Positions 1-8,040 of a stretch of DNA of 33,474 nt are shown piece after piece. The position numbers and the translations under genes were made by a program. This DNA is from a bacterium (GTDB taxonomy: Bacteria > Verrucomicrobiota > Kiritimatiellia > RFP12 > UBA1067), in NCBI GenBank assembly GCA_025360845.1, contig JANYBJ010000112.1:1-33474 (forward strand), in the 5' to 3' direction. The notes below the pieces were generated by a model. The model saw nothing but the letters and a program-made list of their open reading frames with translations. It was not told the DNA's origin and made no database searches. The number at the start of each line of letters is the position of its first letter. Position 1 is the stretch's first letter.

Positions 1-1053
1 GGCGACGGCGCGGGGGTCGATCATGACGTGATAGAGGGCCGTGAAGAAAGCCTCGCGCTGCACAGCGGTGCCGCCCTCCACATCCAGACCGTCCACCGCC
101 TGCGCCCACGCCGCACGCGACTCGCGGTGCAGGCGATCGAAATCCCAGTGGTCAATGTCATGTGCGAGATTGGCCTTGGCGCCTTCCACGCTGACAAACG
201 AAATGCCCGACTTGCACAGGATCTGCTCGCCCGCCGCGGTATCGAATTCAGCATAGAAGCCCACGTCGCGGCCCTCGTGGGCTTTCTTGCCGGGGAACAC
301 CTGGTCCTTGTCCCAGATCCCGAACGCGGCGGGCGCTTTGCTGAACTGCAGATAGAAGTGTACGGTATAGGTGCATCTTCCGTCACCATGCCCCCACCCG
401 CCGTCCTCATATGGACAGTACATCCAGCCGGAGACCGTGCGGTCGTCGACTACGGTGACCGACTGCTTGCTGGCTTTTTTCCAACGCGCGGTTTCGCCGA
501 TGCGCCGCGCCAGATCGATCTGGATGCGGCCCTGACCGGCCTGGGGATAGGTGAAGCGCAGCATGCCCGCGCGGGGTGCGGCGCTCATCTCCGCCCGGAT
601 GCCGGCGCGTTTGAGCCCCACCGCATAATAGCCCGCCTGAACGATCTCGTCGTCGTGAGTGAACGGCGAGGCGTTGTCCTCGCGCTTGGTCTGCAAGGGT
701 CCGGTTGTAGGCATGATCTGCAGATTGCCCAGATCGCCGTACCAGCCCGTTCCTGTCATGTGGGTGAAGCTGAACCCCTCGATCGTGGGATGTTCCCAGG
801 AATAGCCCGAGGTGTGGTCACCGCCGGTGATGGTGTCGGGGCTGAGCTGCACCAGTCCGAAAGGCCGCGCCGCGCCGGGGAAGGTCTTGCCTTCGCCGAA
901 CTCCACGCTGGTGCTCGCCCCGATCATCGGATTGATGAAATCCACAGGCTGTTTGTCCGCGGCGCGGCAGAGCAGGGCAACTGCCATGAAACAGCCCAAG
1001 CCTGTCGGAACCTTCAGGCAGGGACGCCTACGCATGCGCTTTGTTCGACTCAT
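1..1053 (-). CDS. GH92 family alpha-mannosidase, N-terminal part (runs off left edge)
   Basis: Seen: reading the minus strand from the ATG at 1053 gives 351 codons with no stop before the window edge. After a basic, hydrophobic leader (signal peptide, residues about 1-30) comes a typical GH92 opening: VDFINPMIGAS near residue 35, then FPGAARPFGLVQLSPDT, GFSFTHMTGTG and GDLGNLQIMP. Family knowledge: GH92 enzymes are calcium-dependent exo-alpha-mannosidases of about 700-770 residues that trim mannose from glycans outside the cytoplasm. The catalytic acid and base residues lie in the C-terminal half, which is missing here, so activity cannot be judged. An AGGAG lies just upstream of the chosen start. 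The first base of the start overlaps a short upstream frame by ATGA. Linkage specificity is unknown. The family call is firm. Confidence 0.93.
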   Translation of the reverse strand, partial: MSRTKRMRRRPCLKVPTGLGCFMAVALLCRAADKQPVDFINPMIGASTSVEFGEGKTFPGAARPFGLVQLSPDTITGGDHTSGYSWEHPTIEGFSFTHMTGTGWYGDLGNLQIMPTTGPLQTKREDNASPFTHDDEIVQAGYYAVGLKRAGIRAEMSAAPRAGMLRFTYPQAGQGRIQIDLARRIGETARWKKASKQSVTVVDDRTVSGWMYCPYEDGGWGHGDGRCTYTVHFYLQFSKAPAAFGIWDKDQVFPGKKAHEGRDVGFYAEFDTAAGEQILCKSGISFVSVEGAKANLAHDIDHWDFDRLHRESRAAWAQAVDGLDVEGGTAVQREAFFTALYHVMIDPRAVA

Positions 1054-1235
1054 GATTCTCCTGATGTTTGCTCGTGCCACGAATTCATCGGGATCATTTT
1101 ATCAATTTGCCGCCACGCCTTCCATTCCGGTTTCAATCCCAGATCATCGTTACCCATCAGAATATAATCGACTCTCCACTCCGCATCCCCTGCCCGCTCA
1201 GCAACTTCAGGGTCGCATCCGCAGGAAGCTCCACA
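1050..1235 (-). pseudogene. Decayed C-terminal gene remnant, or 35-aa ORF, ending in ATGA overlap with GH92
   Basis: Seen: a 62-codon open minus-strand frame ends with TGA at 1050-1052, overlapping the GH92 ATG. Its only ATG is at 1157, which would give 35 residues (MGNDDLGLKPEWKAW... to ...HEQTSGES). The part before that ATG also reads as plausible protein (DPEVAERAGDAEWRVDYIL). A second overlapping frame, stopping with the TGA at about 1156-1158, reads as protein too (YAMIDVELPADATLKLL). Inference: two coding-like frames handing over near 1160-1180 suggest the 3' end of a frameshifted or truncated gene that once preceded GH92. I do not recognise the family. A real 35-residue coupled ORF is the alternative. 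Confidence 0.35.
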
Positions 1236-1435
1236 TCAATCATCGCATATGTATAAAAATAGTCACACGCACCCTCACCGCCTCACCGTCGCTTTTCCCC
1301 GATTTCGCTTGATTTTAAAGTCAACTTGTGAAAATGTAATGCGCAATTGATGGTGTGGTTAACGCATGCGCACTGCAGTTTCCAATAAACGTTGGAACCG
1401 CGAGGACAAACCTGAACTGATGGAGAAAATTGAAC
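1054..1435. other. Intergenic stretch between divergent GH92 and coiled-coil genes
   Basis: The left part (to about 1260) holds the decayed coding remnant described separately. The rest (about 1260-1430) is AT-richer and presumably carries the promoters of the two divergent genes. I see TTGATT near 1310 and AT-rich hexamers after it, but no -35/-10 pair with 16-18 bp spacing that I would defend. No hairpin terminator or RNA gene was recognised. Confidence 0.4.
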
Positions 1436-2128
1436 ATGAAGACGACCGGAAAAATGACGATGGCGGTGATGACGGTGCTGGCGGGAGTGTCGATGAACGG
1501 TTGGGCGCAGGACAAGGCGGCTCCGGCCGAAAAGCCGGCGCAGGAGGTCAACCTCACAATCGATGACGTGGACGCGAAAATTGCCGATCTTCAAAAACAG
1601 AAGGAAATCTTGGAGCAGAAAAAAGCGGAGGCTGAACAGTTGGCGGAGTTGCAGGAGCAGTTGAAGGGGCTGCAAAACGAGAGCCTTGAGCGGATCAAAG
1701 ATGCGGACGAACAGCTCGCCGCGATCGACAAGGAAGACCCTCCCGCCACTCCGGCACAGCGCGCCCGCGTCGAAGCAAGGAAGAGGTTCCTGAACAGCCG
1801 CAAGGCCCTCGACACGAAACTCTTGGCGGTCAAAGACGGCACGGCGCTTGTGCAGGCCCGGCAGGTGCGGGAAGAGATCGACGCGCTGGAGACCGAGTGG
1901 CGCATCGTCCAGGAGCCCAAATTGAACTCGACCGTAGCCATCGAGGAATTGGAAGCCAGCCTGGCACAGAACAACAACCAGACAAGACGCGACATGCTGG
2001 AGAAGCTGCGTCAGCTTGCCGCGAAAGATGACGAAAGTCGCGTGCAGGAGTATGGGATATTGAAAGCCCGTGAAGAGCGGGAAAAGGTTTGGTCTAAGCT
2101 TTATCAGGATTTCAATCAAGCCCAGTAA
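1436..2128 (+). CDS. Secreted coiled-coil protein of unknown function
   Basis: Seen: 230 residues from the ATG at 1436, with a hydrophobic signal peptide ending at about GWAQ (residue 25). A short Ala/Pro linker follows, and then almost entirely charged, Glu/Lys/Gln/Leu-rich helix (for example ADLQKQKEILEQKKAEAEQLAEL), that is, long coiled coils with breaks near PPATPAQRA. No catalytic motif or membrane segment follows the signal. A GGAG lies 10 nt before this ATG. A TTG at 1430, only 4 nt from the GGAG, is an alternative start adding two residues. Likely periplasmic or surface structural protein. I do not recognise a family. It converges on the PD40 gene with an 86-bp gap. Confidence 0.75.
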   Translation: MKTTGKMTMAVMTVLAGVSMNGWAQDKAAPAEKPAQEVNLTIDDVDAKIADLQKQKEILEQKKAEAEQLAELQEQLKGLQNESLERIKDADEQLAAIDKEDPPATPAQRARVEARKRFLNSRKALDTKLLAVKDGTALVQARQVREEIDALETEWRIVQEPKLNSTVAIEELEASLAQNNNQTRRDMLEKLRQLAAKDDESRVQEYGILKAREEREKVWSKLYQDFNQAQ

Positions 2129-2214
2129 TGGCTGGAATGAGCCTTCACTGTTCGGAGCGCCCACTCGACCGACCGGCCGGAGCGAGGGCGAGGGACAGAG
2201 TCTCGCGCCGTATC

Positions 2215-5200
2215 CTACTCCAGCGTCGCCTTTGCTATTTCGCCGCGCAGTTGGGCTTCTCCGCCTTCCTTTTCGAACACTCCGTAGAACATTGAAGAGG
2301 AGTCCAGCCACAGCGTGATCCTGTGCATGTCTTCATCGGACAGTTTGACGTCATGATGTCCCTTGGTGAGCATTTCGTAGAGCCTGGTGGCGCGAGCGCC
2401 GAACTTTCCGGGTGTGGTCTGGTAGAACATTGGACTCTTCCAGTCGCCGCCTGCCCCGTAGCTGGTGTATGCGAAATTGATCAGGCTGTTGTAGGATGCG
2501 TACCAGTTGTTGGCGAACGGTTCTTTGTTCAGGTTCGGCGCCTTCTTGTCCTTGTTCTTGTCATGGCAGGCAACGCAGTTGCGGTCCAGGACCGGCTGGA
2601 CAAGCAGGGGATAGCTGAACGGCTTGGAGCCGCTGACATCAGGAGTGGGTGTCGATGGCGCGCGTTTCAGGGCCAGTGGCGTCGGCTTGTTCTGTTCCGG
2701 TGTGCGGTTCTTGGGCTCATGGCAGCCCTGGCACACCAGTCGTTCGCCTTTGCGCGCGTATGTGGCCGAACGCATTGACTGGACGGCCATTCCTTTTTCG
2801 TCAACAGCCTGGAAGAAGACCTCGCGATAAGCCGGTATAACGAAATATGCGCTGCCGTCGGCTTCGATCGGTACAGTCCCGAGCACCCAGCGGCAGGGCA
2901 CGACAGAATCGCCGGCTTCGGCTATCTGCCGGCCTGTCTGGTGCGGCGGACCGCCCGAAGGGACAGACATCGGGAGCAGCTGATAAATGCGGAGCGCCTT
3001 GATCTTCATGTTTTCGGGCCATGGGGCGATGCTGTCGTAAACGTTGACAACGGCCATGGTTGCTTCGCCAGGCGCGTTCGGGTGGATGTTTTCGGGTTCG
3101 GCGCCAGCCAGGCTTGCCGGCTTGGTGACCGGCGGCAGGGGTGTCGGGCGCAGCGGGATGGGCGTCATGCAGCCAATGCCGGGGTCACGGTAAATCAGTT
3201 CCTTGTTGCCGAAACTGTCGACAAGGTAGATGCCGTAGCGTCCTCCTGACCCCCTGGCGCTGGGCGCATGCCTCCCTGCGTCGTAAACGCACAGATGGTA
3301 GTCTTCTGAAAGGGGATGGGGCGACCCGTATGCTTCCTGTCCGCCCTGGCTTTCGGGGAAACCGACGTCGGGTGTAAGCCGCTTGACGGGCCCCATGGCG
3401 TCATCGTCCGGGATGCGGGGGTCCACTACGATCAGCGACCCGAACGCTTGGCCGTGATGCGGCGCCGCGAGCGCCACGTACTTGTGGGAGTTGGGTATGG
3501 CATGGAACTCGACTTCCATGTCGGGCCGGAGCGGGCGGGGCGCGAAATTACCGTGGACCGAACGTGAGTCAGTTCCGTTCAGCGTCGTGATCCATGGACC
3601 ATGTGCAACGCAGCCATGCCGGTCCACGTAATCCCAGCGCGTGTAGATGATGCGGCCGTCGTGGGTTACGCTCGGGTTCCACTCGTTGCTCTCATGGAAG
3701 CTCAATTCATTGATCCGGCTCCCGTCCTGGGCCATGTCGAACAGGGTGTAAAGGGGGCAGGCCCGTCCGCAGCGCAGGTAGCCGCCGCGGCGTTCAGTGA
3801 TGAACGCGATCCGGCCGTTCGGCAGCCAGCAGGGATCGATGTCGTTCCACGATCCGTCGGTGAGCTGCTGCAGTCCGCTGCCGTCAACATTGACCTTGAA
3901 GATGTGATAGGCGCGCCCCTCGTCCCAGTGTCCCCTGGCGGGGTCGGTGTGAAGGGACTGCGTCGGCTCGCCCGTGTTCTCGACATAAGAGAAAAGAATT
4001 GTTTTCCCGTCATACGACAGGCTTGGCGACAGGAATGATCCGCCCGTATCGGTTCCGGACCGCCTGGAGCCTCCGTCGTAGGAGACGGTCGGGGTTTGCG
4101 TGGGGCCGCCCCAGAGTTTCGTGCCCTTCAGTTTTCCTTTTTCGACGGTGGAGTTGGCAAGCACGTCGCGAACGTGCGGGTCCGGTCCGAACGGGTTGTC
4201 CAGTATGAAGAGGCCGCCGCCCGGCGCAGCGGCAATGCCGTAGAACTGGTCGCACATGTGATCGTATACGGCCCGGTGCCGCTTGATGAAAAGCAGCTTG
4301 TCGAAATTCAGCAGCGGATTGCTGAAGGCGATCTGGCGGCGGAGAGCGCAGGCGTTGCCGAAAAGTGTACGCCGGGCTTTTGTGTCGGTAACGGCGGTGT
4401 CAGCGCCTTTCTTCTGGAGGTCTGCCAGTTGTTGTGTGAATGAATCGGTTATATCGGCCGCAAGGTTCTTCTTGAGATCAGCGAGCAGCGCTGCGGTGCG
4501 TCGGAGAACCACATCGGTTGGGTCGCGGTCGGCTGCGAGTATGAGCGATTCGGTTCTGAACGTTTCAGGGGCAAAGGTGTTGAAGGTGGCACGCTGCGAG
4601 ATGTCATGCGCGATAGCGCCGAACTGGTCTTCAGTTTCTACGAACTTGACCGTACGCCGGGCGAATTCACGCCATTTGGCATCTTCGGCAGGAACCTTGG
4701 CGGCCATCAGGGCTTCCAGTTCCTTTTCGAAGTCGGCTTTGTCGTCGGGTCCGATACTGTTGACGATAGCCATGCCTTCGCGGTAGCGGCAGGCGCGGCC
4801 GTAAAGGTCGAGCCACCTGGGGTCACCGGGAGGGACTTTTGCCCTGCAAAGAGCGTCAAGCTCGTCTTCAAGCGCGCGGCCAAGAGGTGCAACCTGCTTG
4901 ATGGCACGGTCAATGAAATTCTGTTCGGTCTGGGCATCGGTCCGGTATATAAACCAGTCGGCAATTCCGAATTCGCCCGCATCTTTCAGGAGCCAGCCTG
5001 ACTGGACTGGAAAGTCGCCAGTGATATCCGCCCAGGAAGGCGGCAGTTTGATTCCCTCGGACGACAGCACCTTGAATCGCAGTCTGCCGTTTGCGCGGTC
5101 CGTGTCTTCGCCGGCGAATGCCTCAAACCGTTCGAACTTGCCGTCGAGCGTGTAAGCGATTTCGCTGTCGGCGTGGATCCAGATGCCGTACTGGAATTTC

Positions 5201-5673
5201 TGCCCGCCGACCTGCAGCGGGTGATTCTGCCAGTTGGCGTCGGTCAGCATGGATCCCCAGCCTTGTTTTACAGACACGGGCTTGATGACGGTCAGGCGGG
5301 TTTCTGTGCCGTCTTTTGCGATCAGCCTGGGTTCGCCCCAGATGTTGCAGTTTGCCGTGCCCTGTTCGCAGATTGCGATCAGGCGCAGTGTCTTTACGCC
5401 AGTGACGTTCAGGGAGATGTGCCGGGCCGGGCCGTCGCCTGCGATTGTTCCGCTGTCGTAGGGGCGGAAAACAGGCCCCGTGCTTTCCGGTTGCGGGCCC
5501 GCGAGCCGGATGCTTTTCGCGCGGGTGGCCGACATCGTCTCGGCCCAGGATGTTTTTCTGACATAGGCAGAATCCGAGTCCGCGGCATTCGCGCGGCCGG
5601 TATTGCGAAAGGCCGCGCAGGCCAGGAGAAGCGTCAGAAAGAAATACGGTTTTTGACTATGCCTGTTGTTCAT
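2215..5673 (-). CDS. Secreted NPCBM / PD40 (hydrazine-synthase-alpha-like) dihaem c protein
   Basis: Seen: 1152 residues, GAGGTG ribosome site before the ATG at 5673. Domains in order: signal peptide (1-30); NPCBM-type carbohydrate-binding domain (about 45-185, with ERFEAFAGEDTD); a helical middle (about 230-460); PD40/WD-like beta-propeller repeats from about 550 (LSPSLSYDGKTILFSY, WNPSVTHDGRIIYT); and a C-terminal cytochrome-c-like part with two haem attachment motifs, CQGCH near 979 and CVACH near 1034. Family knowledge: this build is common in Planctomycetota and Verrucomicrobiota and is often annotated as PD40 or hydrazine synthase alpha-like. No anammox partner genes are nearby, so hydrazine synthesis is not implied. 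Inference: a periplasmic, polysaccharide-associated redox protein. Substrate unknown. Confidence 0.85.
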   Translation of the reverse strand: MNNRHSQKPYFFLTLLLACAAFRNTGRANAADSDSAYVRKTSWAETMSATRAKSIRLAGPQPESTGPVFRPYDSGTIAGDGPARHISLNVTGVKTLRLIAICEQGTANCNIWGEPRLIAKDGTETRLTVIKPVSVKQGWGSMLTDANWQNHPLQVGGQKFQYGIWIHADSEIAYTLDGKFERFEAFAGEDTDRANGRLRFKVLSSEGIKLPPSWADITGDFPVQSGWLLKDAGEFGIADWFIYRTDAQTEQNFIDRAIKQVAPLGRALEDELDALCRAKVPPGDPRWLDLYGRACRYREGMAIVNSIGPDDKADFEKELEALMAAKVPAEDAKWREFARRTVKFVETEDQFGAIAHDISQRATFNTFAPETFRTESLILAADRDPTDVVLRRTAALLADLKKNLAADITDSFTQQLADLQKKGADTAVTDTKARRTLFGNACALRRQIAFSNPLLNFDKLLFIKRHRAVYDHMCDQFYGIAAAPGGGLFILDNPFGPDPHVRDVLANSTVEKGKLKGTKLWGGPTQTPTVSYDGGSRRSGTDTGGSFLSPSLSYDGKTILFSYVENTGEPTQSLHTDPARGHWDEGRAYHIFKVNVDGSGLQQLTDGSWNDIDPCWLPNGRIAFITERRGGYLRCGRACPLYTLFDMAQDGSRINELSFHESNEWNPSVTHDGRIIYTRWDYVDRHGCVAHGPWITTLNGTDSRSVHGNFAPRPLRPDMEVEFHAIPNSHKYVALAAPHHGQAFGSLIVVDPRIPDDDAMGPVKRLTPDVGFPESQGGQEAYGSPHPLSEDYHLCVYDAGRHAPSARGSGGRYGIYLVDSFGNKELIYRDPGIGCMTPIPLRPTPLPPVTKPASLAGAEPENIHPNAPGEATMAVVNVYDSIAPWPENMKIKALRIYQLLPMSVPSGGPPHQTGRQIAEAGDSVVPCRWVLGTVPIEADGSAYFVIPAYREVFFQAVDEKGMAVQSMRSATYARKGERLVCQGCHEPKNRTPEQNKPTPLALKRAPSTPTPDVSGSKPFSYPLLVQPVLDRNCVACHDKNKDKKAPNLNKEPFANNWYASYNSLINFAYTSYGAGGDWKSPMFYQTTPGKFGARATRLYEMLTKGHHDVKLSDEDMHRITLWLDSSSMFYGVFEKEGGEAQLRGEIAKATLE

Positions 5674-5734
5674 GGCACCTCGCTTTACGCGCCTGTTGAT
5701 CGGTCATCCTCGTCAACGTACAGACACAGCCGTC

Positions 5735-5763
5735 AATGTACCACAGAACCCTTTCTCCGTCTA
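5735..5763 (-). promoter_or_regulatory. Candidate sigma70-type promoter for the NPCBM/PD40 gene
   Basis: On the minus strand a TAGACG hexamer is followed, 17 bp later, by TACATT (plus-strand aatgta at 5735-5740). The start codon lies about 62 bp downstream. Each box matches consensus at about 4 of 6 positions, so this is a weak call. Confidence 0.3.
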
Positions 5764-5843
5764 CAACGCGTCTACGACACCTCTTAACGCCGATCATCCG
5801 CAGACCGCCAACTTGACCTTGGCCCCAAGAACGCTTATTGCGC

Positions 5844-5872
5844 TTGACTTTGCGTCCGGTCGGGTTTACATA
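5844..5872 (+). promoter_or_regulatory. Candidate sigma70-type promoter for the sugar isomerase gene
   Basis: TTGACT at 5844-5849 and TACATA at 5867-5872 are separated by 17 bp. Transcription would start near 5880, with the GGGAGG ribosome site at 5889-5894 and the ATG at 5900. The -35 box is good and the -10 box weak. PVC promoters are poorly characterised. Confidence 0.42.
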
Positions 5873-5899
5873 AGCGTTTTTCAAACATGGGAGGTTCCA

Positions 5900-6790
5900 A
5901 TGACTTCGAGGCGTTCATTTTTTAAACAGGCCGGACTCGGACTGGCTGCCGCGGCCAGCGTACCCGTCCTCTTCACCGGTGCGGCACATGCGCAACAGGC
6001 GGAAGCCGCAACCGGCAACCCGCAGGACACCTTCCGCCTCGGCATCGCGGGGTTCACCTTTAACAAGTTCAAGCTCGACACAACCCTCGAAATGCTCAAG
6101 AAAATCGATGTGCATTATCTGTGCATCAAGGATTTCCACCTGCCTCTCAAGAGCACCGCCGAAGAGATCGCCGCGTTCCACGAGAAGTGCAAGAGTTTCG
6201 GAGTCACCGGCTATGGCGTCGGCCCCATCTACATGGGCAGCGAAGAGGAGGTCCATGCGGCCTTCGCCTATGCCAAGCTGGTCGGCGTGAAAACGCTGGT
6301 CGGCGTGCCGTTCAAAATGGTCGAAAAGAAGCGTACGGCCTCGCCCGAGCTGCTGAAACTGGTCAACGCCAAGGTGCAGGAGTACGACATCAAGTACGCC
6401 ATCCACAATCACGGACCGGACATGCCCGAGCTTTTCCCCAACGCCGAAAGCGGCATTGAGCTCATCAAGGACATGGACAAGCGCGTCGGGCTCTGCCTGG
6501 ACATCGGGCATCAGTTCCGCGACGGCAAGGACCCGGTCAAAGCCCTCATCGACTTTGCGGACCGCATCCACGACGTCCACATCAAGAACGTGACGGAAGC
6601 CACCAAGAAAGGTTCGGGGATCGAGCTGCCGCGCGGCGCCATCGACTTCCCTGCGGTCGTGCGCGCGCTCCGCAAGATCAAGTACGGCGGCGTGTGCAGC
6701 CTGGAGTACGAGAAAGACATGTCCGATCCGCTGCCGGGCATCGCCGAGTCTGTCGGCTACTTCCGCGGCGTGATGGACGCCACGCGCTAA
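5900..6790 (+). CDS. Tat-exported sugar phosphate isomerase/epimerase (TIM barrel)
   Basis: Seen: 296 residues. The open frame extends further upstream, but GGGAGG at 5889-5894 with a 5-nt spacer fixes the ATG at 5900, and the protein then begins with a Tat signal (MTSRRSFFKQAGLGLAAA, cleaved near AHA). The rest is an AP-endonuclease-2-like TIM barrel: LGIAGFTFNKF, IHNHGPD, CLDIGHQFRDG, VHIKNV and a C-terminal LEYEKD. These His/Asp/Glu residues match the metal site of the xylose-isomerase-like family (PF01261). Family knowledge: such proteins isomerise, epimerise or cleave sugars and are greatly expanded in PVC bacteria, often with a Tat leader. The exact substrate cannot be read. It is monocistronic, ending at a strong terminator. 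Confidence 0.9.
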   Translation: MTSRRSFFKQAGLGLAAAASVPVLFTGAAHAQQAEAATGNPQDTFRLGIAGFTFNKFKLDTTLEMLKKIDVHYLCIKDFHLPLKSTAEEIAAFHEKCKSFGVTGYGVGPIYMGSEEEVHAAFAYAKLVGVKTLVGVPFKMVEKKRTASPELLKLVNAKVQEYDIKYAIHNHGPDMPELFPNAESGIELIKDMDKRVGLCLDIGHQFRDGKDPVKALIDFADRIHDVHIKNVTEATKKGSGIELPRGAIDFPAVVRALRKIKYGGVCSLEYEKDMSDPLPGIAESVGYFRGVMDATR

Positions 6791-6803
6791 CAGAGAACAA
6801 CAG

Positions 6804-6840
6804 AAGAGCCCGCGCGACCGTCGTCGCGCGGGCTCTTTTT
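6804..6840 (+). terminator. Rho-independent terminator after the sugar isomerase gene
   Basis: A perfect 15-bp GC-rich stem (6804-6818 with 6823-6837) closes a 4-nt loop, CGTC, and runs into a T tract ending at 6840. It sits 14 bp past the stop codon. The opposite strand lacks a T run, so it serves the plus strand and shields the convergent porin-like gene. Confidence 0.93.
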
Positions 6841-6872
6841 GTAACACGCGGCACCTGCCGCGCCTACACTCT

Positions 6873-7685
6873 TCAGAACGAAGCGGAGAGGTTCACGCCA
6901 CCCCACAGGAGGTCCTGGTGATCCACGTTGTCGCGGGCGTCACCGTCAAGCACCGACATCCAGGCCAAACGCGGGCCAACGGAGATGTGGTCCGTGATCG
7001 AGTACGAGGCGAACAGCGCCGCGTTGAAGTCGACGAGGCCGGAGCCATCCGTACCGAAGTACGCGCCCATGTAATCCGAGTCTCCGGCACCCACGGACAC
7101 TTCGGAACCGACCGAGATCTGATCCGAAAGTTTGACCGTCTTGTTGACGCCGGCATTGCCGTAGAAACCGTCTGCGAATTCGTAATCGTAATAGACCTTC
7201 ACGAACGGGTTCACAATGTCGTTGTTGTATTGCGCCGTGGCATAAACCTCACGTGTGCTGGTTCCGTAAGCGGAGTCCGACACGCTCGGGAAGGTGTACC
7301 AGATGTGTCCAACCGACAGAGAGACGGGCCCCACGTCGATCGCATAGCTCGCCGTGTAGTCGATCTCGCTTAATCCGCCGAATTGGGTATGGCCCATACG
7401 ATCCGTCATGTCGAAGTTAGCCCACGCGTTAGCCGAAAAAGTCCCGTATTCACCTGTCTTATACGAAACCGTGCCGCCCGGCTGCCACACGGGACGGTCA
7501 TTCACCACGAGACCGCGCCAGACATAAGCCGAGTAGACGTCCATCGTAGCGGCGAACGAGAACCCCGTATCAGGACTCTCTTCTTTGGCGACCGCCGCAG
7601 GGGCGGCTGGTGCCGCAACGTCCTGGGCCGACACAACAGAGGCGATGGCGACCATGGCCACAGCCATAAACAACAGTTTCTTCAT
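6873..7685 (-). CDS. TorF-like putative outer-membrane porin
   Basis: Seen: 270 residues with a classical signal peptide (MKKLLFMAVAMVAIASVVSAQ) and an Ala/Pro-rich linker to about residue 35. A barrel of alternating polar and aromatic strands follows. The opening DVYSAYVWRGLVVNDRPVWQ is the usual start of the Gcw_chp/TorF putative porin family (strand with Y-WRG, then P-WQPGG). The chain ends in Phe, as outer-membrane barrels usually do. AGGAG lies 5 nt before the ATG at 7685. Family knowledge: roughly 200-280-residue barrels of unknown substrate. Inference: passive uptake or an envelope structural role. MipA-type scaffolds are an alternative reading. Divergent from the Gfo/Idh operon. Confidence 0.8.
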   Translation of the reverse strand: MKKLLFMAVAMVAIASVVSAQDVAAPAAPAAVAKEESPDTGFSFAATMDVYSAYVWRGLVVNDRPVWQPGGTVSYKTGEYGTFSANAWANFDMTDRMGHTQFGGLSEIDYTASYAIDVGPVSLSVGHIWYTFPSVSDSAYGTSTREVYATAQYNNDIVNPFVKVYYDYEFADGFYGNAGVNKTVKLSDQISVGSEVSVGAGDSDYMGAYFGTDGSGLVDFNAALFASYSITDHISVGPRLAWMSVLDGDARDNVDHQDLLWGGVNLSASF

Positions 7686-7765
7686 TTGTTCTCCTTTGGT
7701 TTAACTGCCTACTTGCGCGGCAGGTGTTTGATCATAAGCACACGATATGCCAACTCTCTTAAAGT

Positions 7766-7794
7766 GTTGAATATTAGATTATTCGTGATTCAAC
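7766..7794. repeat. Inverted repeat, possible operator
   Basis: GTTGAAT (7766-7772) and its exact complement ATTCAAC (7788-7794) are separated by 15 bp of AT-rich sequence, about 80 bp upstream of the porin start. No T tract follows, so it is more like a protein-binding site than a terminator. Seven-base arms can occur by chance. Confidence 0.3.
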
Positions 7795-7987
7795 TCCCAG
7801 CACAAACTGTTCACTGCGCATCCTCTTGAATCCACAGAATTCAAATTCCGTCATTTTTGTAAGTCGCCCTCACATATCCGACAGTGACAGAAATGTCATG
7901 CCACGCCAGCCCCTCCCGTGCCGCTTGCCGTACCGCACAGAAAGAGAGAACGTGCGGATTTACTACACATTTTTTTGCGGGATTTAC

Positions 7988-8016
7988 AAGACACTGAAAA
8001 TCATATGGCGTATACT
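7988..8016 (+). promoter_or_regulatory. Candidate sigma70-type promoter of the Gfo/Idh-HEAT-PL operon
   Basis: AAGACA (7988-7993) and TATACT (8011-8016) with a 17-bp spacer. The start point would be near 8023, with AGGGGTGA ribosome sequence and the ATG at 8041 following directly. The -10 box is strong (5/6) and the -35 box fair (4/6). Confidence 0.5.
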
Positions 8017-8040
8017 CTGCCAACGATAAAGGGGTGAATT

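Larger units (their letters stand above)
7686..8040. other. Divergent promoter region, porin / Gfo-Idh-MocA
   Basis: A 355-bp gap with no credible gene. It holds the candidate promoter of the rightward operon (7988-8016), an inverted repeat (7766-7794) and presumably the porin promoter, for which I could not settle on a box pair. The stretch 7740-7860 is AT-richer than its surroundings. Confidence 0.5.

Noticed and set aside
28-1167. Long plus-strand open frame (379 codons)
   Set aside because: It is antisense to the GH92 gene, whose minus-strand reading matches the family over 300 residues. The plus frame has Ala/Arg/His-rich composition typical of antisense translation.
2129-2214. Possible terminator between the coiled-coil and PD40 genes
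   Set aside because: An imperfect CGCCC/GGGCG hairpin exists, but with a bulge and no T tract on either strand.
1283-2311. Minus-strand frame opposite the coiled-coil gene
   Set aside because: No ribosome site, Phe/Leu/Arg-rich shadow composition; the plus strand has a signal peptide and coiled coil.
2215-5673. Hydrazine synthase subunit (anammox)
   Set aside because: The propeller and haem motifs resemble that family, but no partner subunits or anammox genes are present and the NPCBM domain points to glycans.
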